DNA of 64,000 nt from positions 12,356,350-12,420,349 of the forward strand of contig CM040452.1 of NCBI GenBank assembly GCA_022749755.1, in the 5' to 3' direction. Source of the stretch: Azadirachta indica (Eukaryota > Streptophyta > Magnoliopsida > Sapindales > Meliaceae). Both the position numbers and the translations under genes were made by a program. The notes beneath the pieces are model-generated. The model did no database searches. It saw nothing but the letters and a program-made list of their open reading frames with translations, and had not been told where the DNA came from. This document shows, piece after piece, positions 36,206 to 47,700 of the stretch. Within the stretch, counting starts at the first letter, position 1. Every line of letters starts with the position of its first letter.

Positions 36206-36520
36206 GTTAAAATCAATTGAAAAGATACTCACTAATAGGTTTAGGATGTTGTTTCTTCTTAATAGAATAGTATTTGAAAGGCAGTCTATGAGGCTGTGTA
36301 AACTAAGTTAGTGGGATTGTATAAACTTAAAATCAATTGAAAAGATACTCAATTGAAAAGTTAAAATCAATTGAAAAGATACTCAATTGAAAAGTTAAAA
36401 TCAATTGAAAAGATACTCACTAATAGGTTTAGGATGTTGTTTCTTCTTAATAGAATAGTATTTGAAAGGCAGTCTATGAGGCTGTGTAAACTAAGTTAGT
36501 GGGATTGTATAAACTTAAAA
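36206..36520 (+). repeat. 127-bp identical direct repeat with short repeats between
   Basis: 36206-36332 and 36394-36520 are identical as far as I can read, at an offset of 188 bp. Between them are about two copies of a 31-34 bp unit containing AATCAATTGAAAAGATACTC plus AATTGAAAAGTT. The lack of divergence implies a very recent slippage event or an assembly duplication. Confidence 0.85.
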
Positions 36521-36974
36521 GAGAGGGAAAATAATTTTTCAATTAGGGTTCTTTTTGTTTAATTAATATTTTTTTATTTTTTGTACTTAAAGAAAGTAGT
36601 TATAATTTGAAAAGGAAAATAATTGGATTTGGGTTAATTGATTTGAAAAGAAACAAAAGTGGTGTAGCGTAGTTGATTTGAAAAGAAAAAAATTAGTTTG
36701 GTCTAATCGCTTTGAAAAAAAAAATGGTTTAGGATAATTGATTTGAAAAGTTAAAAAAAATAATTAAATATTTGGGCTTCAATTAATGGAGAAACGAGAA
36801 GGTGCGGGTTAGGAATTATAATCACCAAACCCAACTTGGTTTTCATAATAGAGATAAGCTTTTATTCCCATCCCTAGCCTAATTCCTTGATTTTCTTAAG
36901 TTGTCCCCTCATTTCTTGACCCAAACGAGTTGAGTCTTTGTAAGCCTTGACCTCGCCAGAAAAATTGCAAACAC
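36521..36974. other. Spacer with TTGATTTGAAAAG motifs
   Basis: Several spaced copies of GATTTGAAAAG-like words (36615-36750) suggest a decayed minisatellite related to the adjacent repeat. No gene. Confidence 0.4.
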
Positions 36975-38379
36975 TAAAAATACTTGTAAGGTTGAAAAAG
37001 TACTCGAAAATCCTCTTGGTTATAATAAAACTTGAATGTGCAGTGAAATTTTCAAGTAGAGCTTAACAATGTAGATGTACGTTGGTTAATTGCCGAATCA
37101 CTATAAATCACATGTTCATCTCTTTATCCCTTAAACTTTTATATTTGCATTTGATTTAAATTTGTGAGTAGTTGGATTAAATTTCAAATTTGATATTAAT
37201 ATATATTAGAAACCTAATTCATCTCCCTCTTAAGTTGCATATCAGTATTTCACGAAGAATTCCTAATCGTAATAAACGTTTTAGTCTCAAGACCGAATTA
37301 GGAAAAAGGATTTCATAGTTGATATTTACAATTAAGCTCACCATTTACTAATAAATTAGCTAGCTTAAGATGAATTCTATGTTCACACAATATTGTATCA
37401 CAATACAATCGCCTCCATCAACATCAATGAGCCGCCGCAGCACTTTGAAGCTAAAATCAAAGAAGCTAAAATCAATTATATATACTTTCGTAAAAGATCA
37501 ATTAAAAAACCAATTATATATATATATAATAACTTGAAATTAAGTGACTCAATTTTTGCAATACTCGCTATGAAAATAAATTGTGTACTTAATATAATAA
37601 CTAATAAAAAATTATAAAATGGGGCCGTTCAATCAATTATTTAATTGTATTAAATTTTAATTCCTTTTCATTATCTTTATTATTGACAATATTATTAATT
37701 AATTTCATAATGGGGTATTTAAGTTATTATACATATTGAGCAACTTAGGTCAACCGTAAAAATAACTAGCAAATGTAATTTTTCACAAATATGAAGGCAT
37801 ATGACAATAGTTTAAAGGTTGGTAGGATATCTGTTTGTCATTTGTCCTTTTTAAAATGGTGTTCTTTAAGATTAACTGTTTGCTAGTGTTTATTAAAAAT
37901 ATTTTTTTAAATGAAAAATAATGGCGATGTATTATATCTGAAAATAAGAAAGTAATCTTTTCGAAAAACAAAATTATAATTTATCTTAAACATGCATTTG
38001 TAAAAAAATGGAACATAACAAAAAAAAATTGTTTATTTATTTTTTACTTTTTAGTTAATTAAAATTTAAAAGAAAAATATTTTTCTTTTTGAAAATAAAT
38101 TTTACAATAAATATTGTCAAACATTATTTTTTGTTATTTTTAATTTTTAAAAAATATAACCAAACAAATTATTGGGGTCCATTCATCAGTTAAGTTCTTC
38201 ACATAAAATCATTTGTCTTTGAATTAATAAATAAATAATTCAGTTTTTAAGAAAAATTTCAATGATTTTACTATTTATCATTTATCGCCTTTGGTATAGT
38301 ACACTATTGTAAATGAACAAATTTAAAAAATTCAAAAGAAAATATTGATTTATTTATCATGCATTATGAATCAACAACA
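36975..38379 (+). repeat. Tandem segmental duplication, copy B
   Basis: Partner of 33612-35099. It begins inside the tail of the SIRE-like LTR and ends at GAATCAACAA, where it joins segment C directly without the 960 bp present in unit 1. Confidence 0.8.
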
Positions 38380-38491
38380 AAATAATCTCCCAGAACCACC
38401 AATATTTAACCTCGGCTATCAAACAAAAGATTTACGTATTTAGTCAAGCAGCCTTAAACAAGAATCCATTGACACATTGGCGTTACAAAAA
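38375..38491 (+). repeat. Duplication segment C (unit 2)
   Basis: Partner of 36059-36175, located within about 40 bp of the helicase stop codon. It overlaps the end of copy B by the shared CAACA bases. Confidence 0.85.
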
Positions 38492-38530
38492 GAACCAAGA
38501 TGGGAATGGATCCAATTCTTTCAGCTTTCA

Positions 38531-41500
38531 TCACAGCAAACCTGCTGCCTTAAGAGCTCCCCTGAAGTCCTTGTCGCTGTTCCATGATGGGACCTAACAC
38601 ACGGTAGAGCAACAGCAGGAAAGCAATCAGATGGTATAGAAGCACAATGACAATAAGCGCTTTTGCTTAGCTTCCCAACTCATATCAGCCTCATGAAACC
38701 AAGTAGAGGATTCTGTGTATGTGACGAAATTCTTGAATGAATAAACTAGGTACTTAACATTACCTCAGCTACTTGGATGCCAAAGTGCCTCTCTATTTTT
38801 TCCATTCGCATCTTGTCCATATCACCCAAAAGCAAATTAAACACAGCACCTGTATAATTGCCTTGGTCAATAATTATAATTTGTGTCTTCGTCAAGTCAA
38901 TATTCACACAACAATATGAGGTAATTGAAATCCATGCGAGGTCAATATATTTGCAGCTTAGCACAATGAATTTTCTCGGAACTCCAGTGTTTACTTGTTG
39001 CTTGTGCCAGTGCTCCTATTATTCCAAGGACAAACGTTTTCAGCTATAATGATTACATACAGGATTGTCTAACTGGCCGAATCAATCATTACTTATTTGT
39101 CAAATGAAAGACAAACTCAACAGAACTTTGTAAATGTTATCAAGAAAAGACACAACATTAAACAGAAAAATGAAGGGTTCCAATTGCCTACAACTATCAT
39201 TTAAGGCAAATCAAATGTTCAGCAGATAGAAGACAATTAAAACAAAATATAATTTCAAGAACTTGCCTTTACGGCCAAAGCGGCCTGCCCGACCAATCCT
39301 ATGCAGGTAGACCTCATAGTCAGGCTCTGTAGGAGTTTCATGTTTCACTGGAAGATCATAATTTATAACAAGATTAACCTGCATAGAAAGAACCGTTCAG
39401 GATTTCATCTACTTGACCACTCAGCATCAAATTGGCAAACGGTGGTTATTACTAAAAGAAAGGCACCTGTTGCTGATCAAAACCTTGGCAAGAAGGTCAG
39501 TTGATATAAGAACTTGTGTTAAACCATCTTTGAACTCCTTCACTATTTTGTCTCGGTCTTCCTGCTTTTGAGCACCCATAATTGTAGTAACCTCATAACC
39601 AAGTTCAGCAAGTGACTTATGCAATGTGCCTGCACTGTGTCTCATGCGTACAAATATAATTGTCTGCCCCAAATTTTCTCCCAGTTCGAAGATTCTATCC
39701 TTGATTACCAAAACTTTGCCAAGCTCATCAGGACAGAGAATTTTGTACTGTTTTACTGATTCTAATGACAGTTCTTCTTTCTTGACAAAAAGTTCATTAT
39801 AATCTTTAACAACTCTCGTGACGAAATTTCTGACAGTCTCATTAAATGTGGCAGAAAATAGAAGAACCTGGAAGCAAAGTGGAAATCAGAAGAAAGTAAC
39901 AACCATCCAGAAAGTTTGACAGGCATAAACTCTCTTTTGGTCAAAATGCCCCAACCACCAAATGAATATCGCATAAACCGGTTCGGGGGTAATAGTAAGG
40001 CGCATATGATAAAGAAGTAGAATCAGCGGCGTATGACAAGAAAGAATAACACATGGGACAGAACAAATTGCAACAAGAAAAATAAAATGAAAATGAATCC
40101 CTAGCAACTAACATCAGAGGCCCAGAACGTTTGAATGTGAAATATCTATATTTCCTTAATCATTTTCCTATAGATGTTCCAGGCCCCAGCACATCGGTGG
40201 CAATGATTGAAAAATAAAGGCCAAGTGCCACAGCTCCCCCTCCCTTTACCCCACACCTACAGACAACCGAATAAGGTCAAAAGAATCCGTTGAACCCATC
40301 CGAACATATATTTGTTTATACAGAGATCCCTCTCTCTGAAAAGTTGAGACCCTCGCTAGCTTAGTCCAATTCACATCCCCATAAGCCGTTAGTGCGTTTC
40401 CAAACACCAGCAGCTGATGTCTATTCATGATAATATTCTACTTTGGCATTGCAGAGCCGTGTCTAATCATGGCACAACCTACAAATTTTATGTATTACAT
40501 TTGCAGACGACACAAATATTTGGAGTATATTTTGTCCTCATAATCCTTCCCGCCGTTGCAAATATTTGACCATATTTAGTATTCTTATGGCTTTTAAGTA
40601 CATGAAAAGTTTCACATAATTCAGCACTGTTCTGCCATTGCACAAATACTACTAAAGGGGAAACTAGAATGTTGTCTTGCAGTTCAGCAAAGACACAAGA
40701 AGAATTTTGCATATTTACCCAAAACTCTAATATCATCCCAAATTATGCAGGAGAACATTCTTCACCACAGAGATGAAGCTTATTTCACAACCACACACTC
40801 AGCTAATAATATATTCATACACATTATTTAGACATACCTGGCAGTGAGCACTGCTTCTTTCAATGTCCGTCATAATCCTCAAAGAATCCACTTTAAAGCC
40901 ACACTGCACCATTCAAGTATTTATGAGCAACAAATGACAAATTGTCTATCCATCTAAGCACAGTTCACATTAATCCCATTGTATAATATGGATATAACAA
41001 ATAATCTACCCATGCGTCAATTTCATTATATCCCTCTGACACAATCAGGCCTCATAGATTGTTCAAACTAACACCTAACACAACCTTCCAACCAATTTTC
41101 ACAAATAATATAAACACGTGAACATAGAAAACCAAAAACCAACACTGACAACAAAACACCACCTTTGTATAGTTCAAACTAACACCAAATGCAACAACGT
41201 CTCTTTGCTGGCAACACAAGACTTACTATAAATCATCTTTAACCATCTAATTTGCCCATAAAACATGAATACATAATTTCGTCAAAAACCGCAACAACTA
41301 AATAATCAGCATAATAAATTACCTCAGCCAACATGTGATCAGCTTCATCAAAGACAAGAATCTTCACAAAACTAACACCCAATTTCTTTGACCGCATCCA
41401 TTTCCTAATAGTACCAGGAGTACCGATAATTATCTGTGCCATAATCGGGGGCCTTTTTGTAATAGGTATGTCCATTAGCACAGCACATTCCGAAGTTATC

Positions 41501-42183
41501 CCTGTGTGCTTCCCCATCTTCCGCAGAACTTCCAAATTCTGAAATTGTCAAAAATCTTTTAACAGCTCGGTTCAAGTTCAAAAATTTACTAACAAAAAGT
41601 AAATACTAGTTCTATCTTTTTCAACCTGAATTGCCAATTCTCTGGTAGGACAGATGCAGAGCGCTTGCGGAGCTTTGAGCTTTGGATCAACGCGGCTCAA
41701 CATACCGAGCGCGAAGCAAGTTGTCTTGCCGGAACCGTTATGCGCCTGAGCGACCAAATTCTTGTACGGAGGAGTCAAAATCATAGGCAAACTTATAGCC
41801 TGAATCTTACTAGGCTTCTGAAACTTCATCTCAACGTATAAACCCTTTAACAGCTCTGGCGACAGATTCAAATCCTCAAACGTACTCGCGGAAGTGTCGG
41901 CGTATCACTTCTCGTAAACTAAATTAAAAACAAAAATTAAAATAATAAAAATTAAAAACCTAATAACAGCGACGCAATGATAAAGAGATCGTACGGCTTT
42001 GATGGTGGAGTCGTCGTTTATTGTTAATCCTTCGACGGTAAGATCTGACTGGATGGTAGAAGCGCTCGACTCCCCCTCTTCATCGCCCCACGGCGTCGGC
42101 TCCGCCAATGGATGGGACGATCGAGTCGACAGAGCTGGATCCGAGATGGCGGCCGCGGCAGCAGAGTCGGTCTTTTCAGCCAT
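38531..42183 (-). pseudogene. DEAD-box ATP-dependent RNA helicase, LOS4/DDX19-like, two 1-base deletions
   Basis: Eight exons on the minus strand: 42183-41995, 41918-41626, 41538-41323, 40903-40838, 39867-39467, 39378-39267, 38849-38764 and 38593-38531. Joined, they would give about 475 residues, close to the length of plant LOS4 (RH38), an mRNA-export helicase at the nuclear pore. Helicase motifs in order: Q motif (KPSKIQAISLP), Walker A (AHNGSGKT), PTRELA, GTPGT, DEAD (FDEADHML), SAT (FSATF), TIIFV, and [13 protein letters not shown]. The C-terminus WNSDKDFRGALKAAGLL is family-typical. Two breaks are seen: exon 2 is one base short near 41898, and exon 5 is one base short near 39482, turning the GFDQQQ-like segment after AK into VLISN. 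All other exon phases agree. One family position after the DEAD box reads CGF rather than DGF. Intron 6 uses a GC donor. Either a young pseudogene or a real gene with two base errors. Confidence 0.85.
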
Positions 42184-42957
42184 TGAATAGTACAATTCGC
42201 TTTCCCTAGTAAATTCCCTTTCTTTACGCGGGATAGTTCCCCTTCTACCGTCTTTCTTGCGTATTTATACTAGTGGTTTTCCTAATTTTATTATACGTGT
42301 GATGGTTTTGACAAAACTCCCATTCTACTCTAGGAAATTTGGGCCTTCAGATCAGATTTTTTTCATGAGCCCATATTTATTTGACAGGTGGGCTTCATCT
42401 ATATAACTTTTCTGGGCTCTTTTTTCCAATGAATCGGGTTGTAGAATCCATGCGATTCGCAAAGGACTCAATTAAAACGCTAGGATTAACAGATGGTTTG
42501 TGAAAAATTAATACGACCCCCTTAGACAGTAAAGCCATTAAACTGACGGTTAATTAACTAACGAAAATATGTTTAATTATTAAAATACTCTTGAACTATT
42601 TATCTTTTTTTTTGAAATATGTTAAGCTCTGTTGGTAAATTTTTTCCTTTAAATTATTACAAGAAAAACTTTGTCAAATGCCAATGTAAACTATTTAGGA
42701 TATGCTTAATTTGATGGAAACTTATAATTTTTTCTTTTGATTGTTCTTTTGAGGGATTCAATTTCTATTTTTAGGTGTTTTATTTGAACTTGTGGTTTTA
42801 CATTATCGCTTTCGGTTTTTTGGATGATCGTATTTTGTGTAATATTCTTATCTGTCTTACCCCTTCCTTTGTTTTTTTTTTTTTTTTTGGGTTTCCTTCG
42901 CTTATTTAAAAATTATTGATAATTCTCATTTGTGGAAGAAGGTTGTGTTCAACATGG
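42184..42957. other. Upstream region of the helicase gene
   Basis: The first 100-150 bases are expected to hold the 5' UTR and core promoter of the minus-strand helicase. Minus-strand GGCCC/GCCCA words, common in promoters of plant housekeeping genes, occur at about 42345-42420. Farther out are a poly-T run (42877-42889) and unremarkable DNA. Confidence 0.4.
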
Positions 42958-43133
42958 CAAGTATGAAGCAACTTGGCTTGCCGATACCATTGAGTGATCA
43001 AATTCTTATACGGAGGAGTCAAAATTATAGGCAAGTTTATATAACCTGAATCTTACTAGGTTTCCAAAATTTCATGTCAAATGTATAAACCCTTTAACAG
43101 CTTTGACAACAGATTCAAATCTTCAAATGTTGC
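42958..43133 (-). pseudogene. LOS4-derived exon 2 fragment
   Basis: Minus-strand similarity to exon 2 of the adjacent helicase: ATFEDLNL, then LLKGLYI, then decayed sequence that still tracks the KIQ and LTPPYKNL regions at DNA level (ACGGAGGAGTCAAAAT shared). Stops and indels are frequent. It belongs to a second, dead helicase copy. Confidence 0.7.
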
Positions 43134-43992
43134 TATATTATTGTTATACATGATGTAGGTGGTTTTTTTTTATTTGATTTCAGATATTTTAAACATGCAT
43201 ATATATTTTGGAACTTAAAATAAAAAATTTGGAAGCTAAATCAAAATAACATTTTTAGCTAAATATTAAATACAAATGTGGGTAAACATGTTTAATAATT
43301 AAAAAGTAGATTATATTAATTTTTCTCTACTGAATAAAGTTTGTCTAATCATTAATCAATATATGACATAAAAACACTAATTTTCAAAAATTTATACTAT
43401 TACATTACATGTGGGTAGATTTCCTCCTTATTGAGAGGAGACCTTGTCCAAATTTGGTGTAAACATCAAAATAGTGATAAACTCAACTTGATTAAGATTC
43501 TTAATTTTGGTAAATTTTTAATTTAATATTAGAATATTGTATATATAATATTTAAAAAAATTATAGTGTCATGATTTAAATAAAAAAATAATTAAATTTA
43601 TATACTCATACTTCATAGTAATTTAACTATAACATTAAAAGATAAGTTATTTTAATAACAAATTAGAGATCTATTATATATATACATATATATGTATATA
43701 TATATCATGTACCTAATTGTAAAAATATAAACACCTAGGGACCTCAATGTTATTATTCTTTTGATCGAAAAAAATAATTATTATAATCTCTACAATGAAA
43801 CCTTGATCTTATAAATTTGCTTTTTCCGTGGCAATAATGATCCCAATAGGTAGAAGTTCAGAAATTCTAGAGAAGTGAAAAGCAAAAAGGAAAGCTACAT
43901 AAATAGCCATGAAATCCGACAATAGTAACAAAAATCAAAATACTAAAACTTGAAAACCTAATAACACCAACGCGATGATAAAGAGATTGTAC
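43134..43992. other. Decayed spacer or intron of the second helicase copy
   Basis: Lies between exon-2-like and exon-1-like LOS4 pieces, so it is formally intron 1 of that copy expanded by AT-rich DNA. It contains a TA-rich palindromic run near 43675-43710. The 60 bases next to the exon-1 piece match intron 1 of the complete helicase locus. Confidence 0.45.
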
Positions 43993-44121
43993 GACTTTGA
44001 TGTGGGAGTCGTCGACAAACTTATTAACCTTCTTGTTCTCGTCATTCTCCAATCCATCGATGTTAAATTTCAACCGGAAAGTAAAAGTATTTGGCTCCTT
44101 CGGAGTTTCATCCTCCACCAT
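43993..44121 (-). pseudogene. LOS4-derived exon 1 fragment with intact start
   Basis: A 43-codon open exon beginning MVEDETPKEPNTF and ending NKKVNKFVDDSHIKV, followed by a GTACAATCTC donor that matches the donor of exon 1 in the complete gene (GTACGATCTC). It is divergent from the 63-codon exon 1 of the main gene but resembles the N-terminal region of LOS4 proteins. No functional downstream exons are found. Confidence 0.65.
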
Positions 44122-44663
44122 CGCCCTACGATTGCTTTGGCTTCACCGGTGGAGATAAGGTGATGCAGGGCAGAGTCAATTTTTTGGCCATTAAACTATG
44201 ATTAAGTTAAATAATAATAGGTTTTTTAGATCGCTTTTGGATTTTTGATTAAATTTGAGAGTTGTTCGCTAGATCTAATGATTTTAGTGAGAGATTGCCC
44301 TTCATGGAACCTTCAAAATACGACTAAATCGATGAAAAAAGTACGAGTCCTTAATTTATATATGGGTTAATAACATGTTGGTCCCAAAGCGTTAACTAAA
44401 TAATAAACAAGGAATTATTTTTTATAACATTCTAGTCCTAGCACCATCATCTTATGCGAAAAACTTAGACGAAGAAGAGTTTTGAATTTATCTATTTGCT
44501 TTTATGGCAAAATAATAAATTAGGAGATAATTTTTAATCTTAATATTTTAGTTTAGGAATATTATCGAAAGTTTAGATGGAAAGTATATATAATATATCA
44601 AGGACCTCCCCTAATCCGTTTGTCAAGTAACCCCAATCAACGTCGAATGTATCAAAATATCTT
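44122..44663. other. Spacer between LOS4 fragments
   Basis: AT-rich with no gene recognised. 44128-44162 probably still belongs to the 5' edge of the LOS4-like copy, because it resembles 35550-35575. Confidence 0.35.
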
Positions 44664-44712
44664 TTACGGCTTTGCTGTTGGAGTTGTCGAGGAATTTATT
44701 AATTTTCGTGAA
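44664..44712 (-). pseudogene. Third LOS4 exon 1 fragment
   Basis: The minus strand encodes INKFLDNSNSKA followed by GTAAAAGA at the position of the exon 1 donor. It matches the NKFVDDSHIKV end of the second copy. Its upstream side is cut off by the copia element whose 3' end lies at about 44716. Confidence 0.55.
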
Positions 44713-44725
44713 GAAGATTCATGAC

Positions 44726-47700
44726 CTAATTGACTTCAGCTGCGGTAGAGGCAATGGCGTGATATTCTGCCTCTGTAGAAGAACGAGCAACCGTCTTCTG
44801 CATTTTAGAACTCCACGATATTGGATTTGCACCAAGAAAAACAACATAGGCAGTGGTGGATGTGCGGTCATTAGGATCCCCAATCAGCATCTGCAAAAGC
44901 ATGAGGAGTCCGAGGAGAATTCGAGCAAAGGAACAAGCCATAATCAAGAGTCCCAGCTAGATAACGAAGCAATTGTTTTACAGCAGACCAATGAGGTGAA
45001 GAATGACAGTGCATGAACTGAGATAACTTCTTGATGGTAAAGGAAACATCTGGACAAGTCAAGGAGAGATATTGCAAAGACCCAAGAGTTTGGCGATACA
45101 AAGTAGCATCAGCCAGGGAAGAGCCATCAAAGAGCTTGAGAACTTCAGTAGTGGCAAGAGGCTTTGAAACAGTTTTGGCATCAGCCATGTGAACTCGATG
45201 CAAGAGGTCGCGGATATATTTGCGCTGGGATAGAAACAAACCATTAGAGGTAAAGTGAGCTTCAACCCCAAGAAAGTAAGACAAATTACCAAGATCCTCA
45301 AGCGAAAATCGGCGTGCGAGTGTGGAGATGAAGGCAGTCAGATAAGCATCGGAGGACCCAATGATAATGATGTCATCGACATAAACCAACAAATAAAGCA
45401 CTGAAGTAGGAGAGTGAAAGATAAACAAAGAGATGTCTAAATAAGAGTTGGTGAAGCCTTTAGAGAGGAGAAAATGACGAAGTTCATGATATCAAGCACG
45501 AGGAGCTTGTCAAAGCCCATAGATAGCCTTGTGCAATCGCAGACATGATTGGTAAAAGCAGAGTTGATAAAACCAGAAGGCTGATTCATGAAGACTTCAT
45601 CAGATAAAGATCCTTGCAAGAACGAATTATTCACATCAAGTTGGCGAAGGGGCCAACGGTTAGTCACAACAAGAGTAAGTAATATCCGAATAGTTGCAGG
45701 TTTAACAACAGGGCTATAAGTTTCAGAGAAACCAACCCCAGGGCATTGGTGAAACCCTTTAGCTATTAAGCGAGCCTTATAACGAGCAATAGAACCATCA
45801 GGATTCCGCTTAATCCGATAAACCCACTTGCAGCCTATAACATTTTGTGTTGGGGTTCGGGGAACAAGAGTCCACGTGTGGTTAGAAAGCAGGATAAGGG
45901 TTCAAGGTAGGGAGAAATGGTGGTGGAGTGAAGATTAAGTATGCATTTTGGCTTGGTAATATTATTACGTAGCTTGGTGTTATAAGGATGAGGTGCTATT
46001 ATAGTGGGAGAAGAAGCAGAAGGAAGAGGAAAGGATAGACGTACCTGTGAAGGAGTGGATTCATCCTGAGATGGAAACGTGGAGGAGGAGCGTGAGAGTG
46101 ACAACTCGGGAGACACAGAATCAGACCTGCAAGGAGAAGGCTTATTACAGAAATTAGAGTGATGATTAGGAGATAAGGAAGACAAATTCGCGACTGTAGG
46201 ATTAGGAGTAAGTGGGATATTGGTTATGGTAGGAGCATCCAAAAGTGACGAGGAAGGAGGAGGGAAATTAGGAGAAAAGATGGGAAAGAAAGATGGTTTA
46301 GGGAACCAAGGGTCAAGGACAGAGCAGTTAGAGGACGATGTAGTAGGGTAGGTGAGATTATGGAAAGGAAATATATTTTCCACAAAAACTAAATGTCTAG
46401 AAGTGAAGAGTGTCTGTGGAGGGATCAAGACAAAGATAGGCATAATGGGGAATTGAGTAACCAACAAATACACAAGGACGAGATCGTGGTTCAAGTTTGT
46501 GAGATGAGTAGGGTCGTAACCAAGGGTAACAGAGACAACCAAAAATTTTTAAAGAGGAATAATTTGGTGATTGTTGGAAGAGGTGAAAGAAAGCAGATTA
46601 CTTGTAGTTGGAGAAGGCATTCGGTTGATATGATAAGCAGCCGCTTGACAGGCTAAGGACCAATATCTAAAATGGAACGGAAGCATGATGAAGTAAAGTA
46701 AGAGCAGTTTCAACAACATGTCGGTGTTTTTGCTCAGCAGTACCAACATGTTCAGAAGTGTGAGGAGGGGATTTAAGATGTTGAATTCCAACCCGTGAAA
46801 GAAAGTGACCAAGACAAGTGGCCTCACCACTGCCATCTGTATAAACTGTTTGAATTGTTGTAGAAAAATAATGTTCAACAAGAGATTTAAATCGTTCAAA
46901 GACAGAGGTAACATCAGATTTATTTTTATTGGATATAGCAAAGTGTATTTGGTAAAATAATCCACAAGAATAACATAATAACGAAAATTATCAAATGAAA
47001 CAAGAGAAGCAGGTCCCCAAACATCCATAAAAAGAACTTCCGAAGGTCTACAAGAAATGCTAAATGGAAGTTTATGACTTTTATTACATAACATGCATTG
47101 CAAGATGTAGAAACAGAACTAGGTTTAGATAAAGGTAGTTTATGTGAAGCACTAATTTGATGAAGAACTTTAGAGGATGGGTGACCGAGACGATTGTGCC
47201 AGAGATGAATGGTTGGAGAGGAAGAATTTGACATAGTTATTGTCAAGGCCCAGCGTAGTGGTGAAGAACGTAGTCGGGTCACTGATGTTGGCCACTCATA
47301 CACGTTTCCTCTACTCCGGCCTCGCACCAGGGATGCCCCTGTGGTTAGATCTTTACAAGAAAGAAATCACGAAAAAATTCAACAAAAGTGTTATTGTGAG
47401 AACAAAATTGAGAAACAGAGAGAAGATTGTTCTTGAAGGTAGGGGCACACAAAACATTATTAAGTTTAAAAGTGGAACCATAGGATTGAAGAGCAGTGAA
47501 TCCTGTATGGGTGATACGGACATTATTACCATCTCGAACCATAATATCTTCGTTACATCAGATCAGAGGTGATGTGATGAGAAGCACCGGAGTCAACTAT
47601 CCAATTCGACGAATTACCCGAAGTTACATGAGTTGTGAAGTTGACTTGAGATCCGGTAGAAGGAGAAGGACGTGATCGACACACTTTGGCAACATGACCG

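Noticed and set aside
46393..47572. Plus-strand frames within the copia element at 44716-48884
   Set aside because: Antisense to integrase and pre-integrase coding segments, with no domain.
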